A stretch of DNA of 64,000 nucleotides from Lactarius indigo (taxonomy: Eukaryota; Basidiomycota; Agaricomycetes; Russulales; Russulaceae): positions 620,001 through 684,000 of the forward strand of contig JAFKAC010000016.1 in the NCBI GenBank assembly GCA_025766275.1, in the 5' to 3' direction. This document shows, piece after piece, positions 55,848 to 64,000 of this stretch (its first letter is position 1; each line of letters begins with the position of its first letter). The translations under genes and the position numbers were made by a program. The notes beneath the pieces are model-generated. The model was not told the DNA's origin and ran no database searches. It worked only from the letters and a program-made list of their open reading frames with translations.

Positions 55848-58800
55848 TCAAGCTTGCATAGGTGAGGAAAACTCAAGCCCAAGCTGTTCCCTGAATTTTA
55901 GGAACTTAATGTGACCCAGGTTCTTAGTAAAAAGATCTGCAGGGTTCTCAGCTCCTTCTATAAAGAATAACTCTATCTTCTTATCACGGATTACTTCATG
56001 TATGTAGTGGTGACATAAATCAATGTGTTTAATCTGTTTCTCTTGAACAGGATTAGAAGATAGAAATATGGAGCCTTGATTATCTCCACATAATGGAATT
56101 GGTTCTAGATTTATTCCAAGCTCATGAAAGAGCAATCATATCCAAACCAATTGTCTGCTTGTATCACACAGTGACATATATTCTGCTTCAGTGGATGAGA
56201 GCACAATTGACTTTTGTGCTCTCGAATTCCAGCAAAATATTCCATTTGCCATTTTTACTAAGTAGCCCGTAGTGGACTTCCTGGTAACTGGGTCTGAAGC
56301 CCAGTCAGAATCTGCGTATGCTATTATACCAGCATCACTCTTGCTGTCATAGACTAAGGCATAGTTTGAAGTACCAAGTAAGTAGTGGCATATGTAAAGA
56401 GCACACTTTAAATGGTCTTCTGATGGGTTGGCAGCAAACTGTGCCATTTTGGTAACAGCATAGGCAATATCTGGTCGCGTACCAATCATAATGTATAGGA
56501 GTGATCCTATCACTTGTTGGTATGAAGTGTGGAGATCTGGAGATGCAGTTCCCTTATTAGGGGTAGGATGATACCCTTCCAGTAGTGGAGTGGGTACTGA
56601 TTTGGCATTAATCAGTTTGAAGTGCTGCAACACTTTCTGAAGGTAATCCTGTTGATCAATTAGGATTCTACCATTAGAACGTAGTATGCGCATTCGAAGA
56701 AACTCTTTGGTATCACCAAGGTCTCTGCATTCCCAGATTCTCATGAAGCGCTGCTTCAGGGAATCAATTTGTTTTTTATGTTTTCCGAGGAAGAGGATAT
56801 CATCAACGTAAACAATTACTACAATTGTTTTATCCTCATTTACAAACAGACCTGAGTCTGATTGTAGATGTGTACAACTTAGAGTGCCCATGGATTTATC
56901 CAGCGCTCTCCACCAGGCAAGAGCAGCTTGTTTAAGTCCGTAAATGGCTTTTCTAAGGCACATCACTTTGTTTTGTTGGCCAGGGATTTTAAACCCTTCA
57001 GGTTGTTCCATGTAGAGTTCCTCATTGAGGTCTCCATACAGGAAGGCTGTTTTGACGTCCAGTCCAGAGATGTGCCAATCCTTCAGCGCTGTAAGTGCAA
57101 GCATCATCCGGACGGTCTCAAAGCGTACCACAGGTGAGAATATTTTGTCATAATCTATGCCTTCAACCTGAGAAAAGCCTTTGGCAACTAGCCTGGCTTT
57201 CTTTCGACCATCTGACTTTAAGTCAAATACCCATTGATTCTTGATAACCTTTCTGCCTTTCGGTGGGTTAACAAGTTCATAGACTTTGCAATTGCGAAGG
57301 GAAGCAAGTTCCTCTTTGCACGCATTACACCACTCCTTCTGAGAGTCACTTGGCATTTTAAGAATGTCCTGATAGGTCCATTCACGAATATTAGAGGTAT
57401 CAGGTGCGTCTAGATCTATTGGTGAAACTGCTTTGGCAAGCAGAAGATCTAGAAATTTGACTCCCCCTTCCTGAGCAAGGCAGGCAAGCAATTGTTGCTC
57501 TACTTCATCATCCGAAAGGTGCAGATTATCACCCGGTGCACTAGAAGGACCAGACTTGGGTTGCTCAGGAAAATCTCCTGGTACCGTCTGATCTTGACAT
57601 GAACACAACCGAGAGCTACTCAGCTGGTCACCAGTCAATTGTCGCCATGTGTGAGTCCGCTCAATGTCACGAATTATCGTAGTAGGAGGCCTATCTCCAT
57701 AGACATTATCTGGACGAGAAGTGGGTTTCCTTGTACGCGCCATTCTCCTAGGTTGACTAGGACCTGGTACAGGTTGCAGCGGTAAAGGCGGAGGTAGCAG
57801 TGATCCAGTACCTCCAGTAGATGTACTGGGAGGTCCAGGCCCAACAGGCTGGGGAGCGCTTCTCCATTTAGGAGGCTCAGGTGGAGGGTCGTCATCAACA
57901 CCAGGAGTGGTATCATCTACAGACAGCTCATCATCTGAAGCTGTATCATCTAACTGAGTTACACTTTTAGGTTTACTCCTGACGCTGTCAGAAGGACACT
58001 TAGGAAATAATCCTTCATCAAAGAGTGCTTTGTCCAAATCGAACAAAGTATTGGGTGTGCGCATGAAGACATCAGCCTTCATTCCAGATCCTCTACCAAG
58101 GTAGATCATGAGTTTGCTTTTAGGGGAAAGTTTATTCACCCAGCGAGCCTCAGGGATATGGACATATGCACCTGAACCAAACACTTGAAGATGAGAAATA
58201 TCAGGTACTTCATTGTACAATAGTTTATAAGAAGTCTGCCATTGAAGGCAACTAATAGGAGTTCTATTGTAACAATGTGTAGCATGTAAGACTGCAAATT
58301 CCTGCCAACTCTGAGGTAAACAAGCATCAAGGCACATAGCCTGAGCTTTGTCCATTATGGTGCACATAAAGCGCTCAGCACACCCATTTTGTTGTGGCGT
58401 ATGTGGTGCAGACTGTAGCACTGTAATGCCAGCATCCTTTAATTTCTTTAGGAAAACATCCGACTTATATTCACCGCCGGCATCAGACATCCATTCTTTT
58501 ATGGTAGCATTGAATTGATTTTTTATTAACACAAGCCACTGCTTTAAAGCAGTAATAGCAGAGGCTTTGTCCCGTAAAAGAGTGATCCAAGCAAAGGAAG
58601 TATAATCATCAAAGAAGACAATAAAATACTTGTACTTGTGATACGACGGTATAGGGAAGCTTTTTAAATTGGAATGAATTCGATTAAAAGAAGCTTTAGC
58701 CCTAGTTTCGGAAGGCGGATGAGATGCTGCAGGCATTTTACCTTGCACACATCCTGGACATAGTTTATCAGAGGTAGGAATTACAATCCCATCAGGGAAA

Positions 58801-61133
58801 CCCTTAGTGTTTTCCTTAGATCGTCTTAGAACCTCTTTAGATGGGTGTCCGAGGCGACGATGCATAAGGTCATAATCTACATTTTGCAACACAGATATGT
58901 TTGCATATTGCGACTCAATTAGGGTAGAAATAGAGGCATCTAGCCAATATAGAGATTGTCCATGAACTAGGGGTTTACATTGGACAATGGTTTTGTTTTT
59001 TCTTAGCAAGGTTATATGCAGCGAATTTCCCAAAACACACAATCCTTGCTGTAGAAAGACTCCCATTGATAAAAGCCGTGTGCTCATAGAGGGTATGTGA
59101 AAGACTGGATGAACTTGTGTAGTTACAAGCTTGTCTGCGAGATAATGCTCAAGCAAGACTGTTCCTATTCCTTCAACATATATCATATGAGCCGCAGTTT
59201 TAACAGGTATTCTTTCAGACTTGGGTAGTGACTTATACTTGATAAAATCACTAATTTGGTTGGTAAAATGTGCTGAGGCTCCTGAGTCAAGGAGCCACAT
59301 ATTTTTTGTATGCTTCAGACATTCTGTGCATTGGCTGAAGTACTCATTATGCTCACACTTAAGAAAATCAAGAAGAGCGCTGCTAATATTGTACATTTCA
59401 GACAACTTCGTTACATGCAACATTACTACATTATTATTATATCTGCCACCCTTTAGACTTCTTGGGGGCAGGACTAATTCTGGAACGTTGTCAGCACATA
59501 ATAAGCAAAATGAAGGAGTCATGTACTCTTCTTCATCGGAACCCCAATCCAGGACCTCATCTGGACCGGTTAGAAAGTGTTCGGGGGTTTCTGCCCGCGA
59601 GCCTGGCGGAGATACCAAAGTACCAAAGTCAGGGTGCGTCGGAAGCCCCTGAGAGTGTAGGAATTGCTGGTTTCTAGTCCATGTGGCAAGAATTAGTTTG
59701 TGAGAAGGAACTCTTGGAATAGAACCAGAACCAGTAAAACCCGGTTGTTCCCACATTTTTGTTATCTCGTCTGCCTCAACTGTCTCCAGATTGACGTAAT
59801 CAGGTGTTTGAGCTCGGTTATCTATTACTGAGTCAAGATCTGATACTGTCAGATCACTCAAGTCTATTTGCAGGGCATTAGATGACTCACTGCAATAGGT
59901 GGCAATCTCAGAGTCATCTAGACTCTCAATATCAACTATTGATTGTGCACCTGCTGGAGGCGGTTGCGACATATCAATGTCAAAATCGGAGTCGTATTCT
60001 TCATCAATAAACTTCTCAATCCAAGGGCGCATTTGTGCATCCACATTGGCGAAGCGCTGCTCAAGCATCTTTGCAGTCTGAACTGTAGCAGGTACATTCA
60101 GCTGCTCTGCGAGCATCATAGTGGTATTAACAGAAGGAAAGAAGCCAGGAGACCTCTGAGGTGTAGAGGATTCGACTTCTGTTCGAGTAGAGACCCCAGA
60201 TGACCCAATATGGATCACCTTGTGAGAAGTAGGTGGAGATAGTGCAGCAATGGAAGCTATGTGGGAATACTGGGGAGCGCTGCCACACACTTTGCCTTTC
60301 CCTTTTCCTCTGCCACAGCCAGAACCATGTCCTCCGTGCTGCCAGTTAGGCTGCTGCTGGGAAGACAGGCCGGGGGCATTAGAAGTAGAAGGCTGCTGCT
60401 GCTGCTGATTACCCTGCTTAGAAAAGCGAGGGTTATTGCACTTGCGCTTAACAGCAGAGAGCTTCTGTGTGTTATGAGCACCCTTATGCTGTCTGCAATT
60501 AGTTTCGGTCTCAAACTGCCCAATGACTACAGCAGCAACTGAGTCGAGTTTGAGATCTGTAGTGGCAGTGGCACTACAGATAATGGGAATGAGATTCTCC
60601 CATTTCTGAGGAAGAGCGGACATGGCAATTAATGCCTGAAGGGGGGGCTTAATCGCAAGCGTAGTAGCGTTAGCACCAGTGCCAACAGTTATTGCACCAA
60701 GATGAGAGAAGGCAGCTGCCATCTTCTCGAATGTTGCTACAGGGTTCTGGTTAGGATTGAAGCGAATAGAAATCGCTTCTTTAAAGTCCTTGTAGATGCA
60801 AGGTAAAGAGACCGCTCCATAGCGATCTTTTACTGCATTCCAGAGAACCTGGGCGGAGGTACCAGTAACAGCTTGTTGGATTGCAGGAGAGAGACGAAGG
60901 GTAAGATTACCCCTAGCCATCTCATCACTACGACGCCAAGCAGCTTGAACATCGGTGGTGGCAGTTGTGTCGAGAGGGATTGAACCATCAACATAACCCC
61001 AGAGTCCTTGGGACATGAAGAAGGCTTGCATGGCATTCGACCAGATGGCCCAGTTAGAGCCATCGAACATGGGGACAAGAGCAGTAAGTTGCGAGGACAT
61101 AGTTGGTGATAAATCTGTTGGCTTTGAGAACAT
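55848..61133 (-). pseudogene. Copia-E Gag-Pol, one stop and altered integrase Asp
   Basis: 1762 codons in one frame; ATG 61133, though the Met at 61098 (MSSQLTALVPMFDGSNW) may be the real start. Gag has no CCHC knuckle; instead a Gln-rich and GRGKGKGK basic stretch. Protease LDSGASAHF; integrase HHCC (HRRLGH...CPGCVQGK); D-D-E positions read HSNL (Asn in place of the first Asp), MSDAGGEY and NGCAERF. RT has FSPVVRFETVR, LDVKTAFLYG and IVYVDDILFLG; RNase H has YADSDWASD and STEAEYMSLCD. A TGA at 56138-56136, one change from CGA, cuts off the last 95 residues of RNase H including GDNQGSI. Both lesions should disable the element. Confidence 0.94.
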
Positions 61134-61465
61134 CAGTATCAGAGTTTCATCATAATACTGAGTGAGATAATAAAGCCAGCATTAATCCGTTCGACTACAG
61201 AGCAAACTCTGCAGACTTTGGTCTTTGGAGACTACCATAGTCTATGCCAAAAGAACTGCTCAACCATGTCAACGTTAGACAGTGGGCCAAGTCTGTGTAC
61301 TCCTCTAGAGTACAATACTGGGTCTGTTATGAACCAGGGTGCCTTCCAGGGTCTGTTCACTGTGTCTCATAACAAATCTGTTCTTCCATAGGAGATACAG
61401 ATAGTATGAGTGCGCCACCACTGGATGCTACTTTGTCAAGAAGTGCAACAGCAAGCCCTGTAACA
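61134..61465 (-). other. Copia-E untranslated leader
   Basis: About 330 bp between primer-binding site and Gag. No coding signal seen. Confidence 0.7.
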
Positions 61466-61477
61466 GGGCCCATAACC
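61466..61477 (-). promoter_or_regulatory. Copia-E primer-binding site
   Basis: GGTTATGGGCCC on the minus strand directly against the 5' LTR, the same site as in Copia-1, -2 and -F despite the distant Pol. Confidence 0.82.
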
Positions 61478-61876
61478 TGTTGCGCAGCAAAAGCCTTACA
61501 GGCTAAAGCACAGCATGCAGGAGGGATGTTCTCACCTTTGCAGTAGGTTGAGAGACTGTTTCAGAGGGGAGAGTGTGCACAAGTGAAGAGGGGTGAAGTT
61601 CTGTATTCGCCTCCCTCCCCATAGGAGGATATTTATGCTCTATGGCCCCACCATGTCCATTTGCACAAAAGTGATGAGTAAAGGCATCCACAATGGCGTT
61701 TTTACACACACCTGATGTGTTTTGCACTTCTGAGACAGTCATGAGACTTCTCCTCATCACTGGACATGATATGCCCACTACCGTACGTATCCTGACTTGC
61801 CTAATATGGTAAACATAGTACTGTAATGTCATAACTGCTATAGATAAGGTTCTTATGTACTTATCACATTCCAACA
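61478..61876 (-). repeat. Copia-E 5' LTR (399 bp)
   Basis: TGTTGCGCAGC...ATCACATTCCAACA on the plus strand, same length as the 3' LTR. Confidence 0.96.
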
Positions 61877-61881
61877 TTTAC

Positions 61882-63743
61882 AAGACCAAAGTGTTTAGCC
61901 ACAGAGACAGTGATAGCAGAAATGACATACCAGTTGAGCTTGTGTCTTGAGTACTCAGAGCCTGCCCACACCTACCAATGATCTCCCCCAAAGAAAGGGG
62001 GTAACTCACCAAGAAGCCATAGTGTTGGGCTGGCACTTCGAGGTTGCAGCCCCACGATCACCTAATTGAACTTCCGAAGTACAATAATTGATGGTGGTGC
62101 CATCCCAAAGAATTGAGAATAAGTAGACTCACCAAAAATTGTGTCAGTTGAATGACCTCCACCAAGCGGTGCCAATTTGTGACTGATGTGATTTGATCCA
62201 AGTCGAGGTCAAGACCTTGATCAGTGGCAAAGGACAACAGCTTGTCACCAAAGGGTAAGCCTGGAAAGCACCTTGGGACATTAGAGGCCTATGCGAGAGA
62301 AGATGATCTCACTCACATCGTGGTCCAGGGATCTGGTAACAAGCCATAGCGGCTGGATTTGCATGGGAACTGGAGGTTGAGGAAGGTGGCAGCTCCGCCA
62401 TTATCACCTAGAGACGTCCGTGGTCTCATTGCTGTTGGTGCATAAGCATCAGCATCTTGCACCACAATCTGTCCCACCATCCTCCAAGATGTCCAGTTGT
62501 GGTTGAAGTGTCATGCCCAGGATCTGGTGGGGAACGCATTAACAAAGCTCGTCTTACCACACGTTTCGTCAACGACTGACCGTTCCACAGGGCATCTGTT
62601 TGCGCTGTGATGGTATCTGGGAAGACTTCACAAATGGTAGGCCGACAGCTTCGCGACCTATGCCAGAATCACAGGTACAACCGCGATGATTACCCTCGAG
62701 ATAGCCAATGTAGATGACATAGACGTGGTGGACAGAGGGGGTAAGAAAAATCGCTGAGTCATGTCACTTGAAGTCCGGGAGAGATACTCACCTGATAAGC
62801 ATATAATGGGTGTGAGCAGAAGGTTATTGGATGGAGGGAGGTGAATTAGTGGCAACGTACCAACAGCAGTGGAGTACAGTATCGGGGATGAGATGACCCC
62901 CTTGGAACGTCTGGTTGGTCTCAATCTCAGATGGCGGCCTTTCCAATTGTGCCTGTTCGGACAGTGGTCGTTCAGAGGGGGCCATTTCTGAGGGTATGGC
63001 CACTAGATCAGATGGGGCAGACGGAACTCTACCATGAGAGCTACTCACACGGACACTCGTGGTAGTACTTGGTGTCAACAACAATGAAGGTGTCCTCAGA
63101 AGAGGTATGTCCACCAGTGAGATCTGTGAAGTTGTCTGAGCATTGCCAACACCACTTGATCAGAGCTTACCAGTCTCAAGTCCTGTGTGTCAACAAGAAG
63201 GATGGCTCTGTTGAAATACCCTCAAAGTAGGACCCTGAAAAAGAGATCATTGATTAGCCAAGATATTCGGCCCCATAAAGGAAGAAGCCGTCGAGGTCGA
63301 AAATGGTGTCCTAGTCAGTGCGACGTGAGAATGTTCTGGGGTCAGTATGGGTGTTGAAACTGTTGTGGAAGACGATGCTTGAAGGGAAGGAGAGGGGACA
63401 GTTGGAGGAACGCTCGGTGATAGGGATGGCATTGCCAATGCAGAGGCTGATGTCAATATGGTCACTGTAGGCGATGGTGACAGTCCAGCCAAAGCAGAGA
63501 CCGACATCAATACGGTAGGGATGAGAGAAGGCAAGGATGGTGATGAGTAAGTGATTGGCAGTGAGCCATTCGACTGGCTTTCATTGGTGGTACTCAGCCA
63601 ACTTGGCTCCTGAGAAGTGTATGCTCGTAGTATCAACAATTTGTATGTACCGTCCATTTCCAGCACCCAGATGGATTCTTGAATCAAGACTGAAAGGCCC
63701 AAGGGCTTACAGCCCGGCGCGATAAAATGGTACTTGGTGTAGG
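61882..63743 (-). pseudogene. Gene Z: exon-like pieces of an unknown minus-strand gene
   Basis: Several open pieces bordered by GT/AG signals on the minus strand: a large Ser/Thr/Pro-rich exon near 63740-63247 (starting around KYHFIAPGCKPLGLSVLIQE), another near 63110-62830, and two small exons near 62400-62318 and 62080-62000 that begin with similar GDNGGAAT / GDRGAAT words and precede GTGAGT donors, suggesting an internally repeated domain. No family recognised and exon joins are not worked out; some frames carry TGA. It faces the Tnp2 gene tail to tail. Could be a decayed host gene or transposon cargo. Confidence 0.3.
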
Positions 63744-64000
63744 TAGTGATTTGCTGGCCCAGCCTGGAAGCTGGAAGCCAGCCCAAGCCGGCCACTGGAA
63801 GCCAGGCCGAGCTGGAGCCATAAGTCAGGCTTTTGTGGCCTGTGGCTCAGGCTTGAAATTCTCTGGGCCAGGGGATACGGCCTGCATCTCGGCTTCAAAA
63901 TTGCAGGCTACAGGCCGAAAAAAAATAAAATCAAATGACTGCCAGTCACCAGTCTGCCAGAGTACATGTTGCCCACCTCTTCACAGTATGTACGCCCCCA
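63744..64000. mobile_element. End of a second hAT-like element, runs off window
   Basis: Begins TAGTGATTTGCTGGCCCAGCC, resembling the inverted repeat of the complete hAT (TAGTGTTGCCGTGGC), and is followed by dense GGAAGCCAG, GGCCTG and AGGCTT subterminal words. It interrupts the open frame of gene Z at 63743. The candidate 8-bp target site is GGTGTAGG (63736-63743). The other end is outside the window. Confidence 0.5.

Larger units (their letters stand above)
54929..61876 (-). mobile_element. Copia-E: full-length Ty1/copia element, TSD TTTAC
   Basis: 6948 bp, two 399-bp LTRs, flanks TTTAC at 54924-54928 and 61877-61881. A separate copia lineage from Copia-1/2. Inserted 22 bp after the Tnp2 stop codon. 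LTRs differ at roughly 13 positions by eye, mainly CpG transitions. Confidence 0.97.

Overview
The window is almost entirely transposable-element DNA from a eukaryotic, most likely basidiomycete, genome. The evidence for that is a Tnp2-type (CACTA/EnSpm) transposase of the kind common in mushroom-forming fungi, spliceosomal introns of about 48-70 bp, chromodomain Ty3/gypsy elements of the Tf1/sushi type, Ty1/copia elements, and a 14-exon hAT transposon. I cannot name the species. No rRNA, tRNA or conserved housekeeping gene is recognisable. Most parts are nested insertions, and many boundaries can be set exactly from target-site duplications (TSDs).

Layout. 1-4395: Copia-1 (minus strand, runs off the left edge), inserted in an older copia fragment (4396-5187). 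5188-5264: piece of a third LTR family. 5265-10179: Gypsy-D (plus), decayed, with a 775-bp solo LTR in its gag (TSD GGCAT). 10180-17999: Gypsy-A (minus), two 509-bp LTRs, no TSD. 18000-21881 plus 28200-28928: Gypsy-C (minus), split by Copia-2 (21882-28199, intact 1440-residue Gag-Pol, no TSD). 28929-30699: Copia-F 5' end, into which Gypsy-C had inserted. 30700-31373: a non-coding tract dense in GTCA.

31374-54906 is an ancestral segment of only about 6.4 kb carrying three genes: two unrecognised multi-exon genes on the minus strand (here gene Y and gene X) and, head-to-head with gene X, the Tnp2 transposase on the plus strand. Seven later insertions expanded it to 23.5 kb: four solo LTRs hitting gene Y (two), gene X (one) and, from another family, Tnp2; a gypsy solo LTR also in Tnp2; the complete Gypsy-B (33990-41666, TSD TGTCA) in gene X; and a complete hAT transposon (44282-50687, TSD ACCACAAG) in intron 1 of Tnp2. 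That is five solo LTRs, one gypsy element and one hAT. Copia-E (54929-61876, TSD TTTAC) sits 22 bp after the Tnp2 stop. The last 2.1 kb holds exon-like pieces of an unknown minus-strand gene and the end of a second hAT-like element.

Common mechanisms. Gypsy-A, -B and -D share a -1 frameshift site between gag and pol (GGGTTTT), a gag with no usable ATG, and a long C-terminal extension after the chromodomain (seen in A and B). Gypsy-A, -B, -C and -D have a primer-binding site that is an 11-nt complement of their own predicted transcript 5' end, as in self-primed Tf1. The copia elements instead have a site matching the anticodon arm of initiator tRNA-Met, as in Drosophila copia. All 29 in-frame stop codons I found in the LTR elements are TGA, mostly where a relative has arginine, and LTR pairs differ mainly by transitions at CpG. 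This points to cytosine-methylation-driven CpG decay rather than classical RIP. Of the LTR elements only Copia-2 keeps an unbroken polyprotein.
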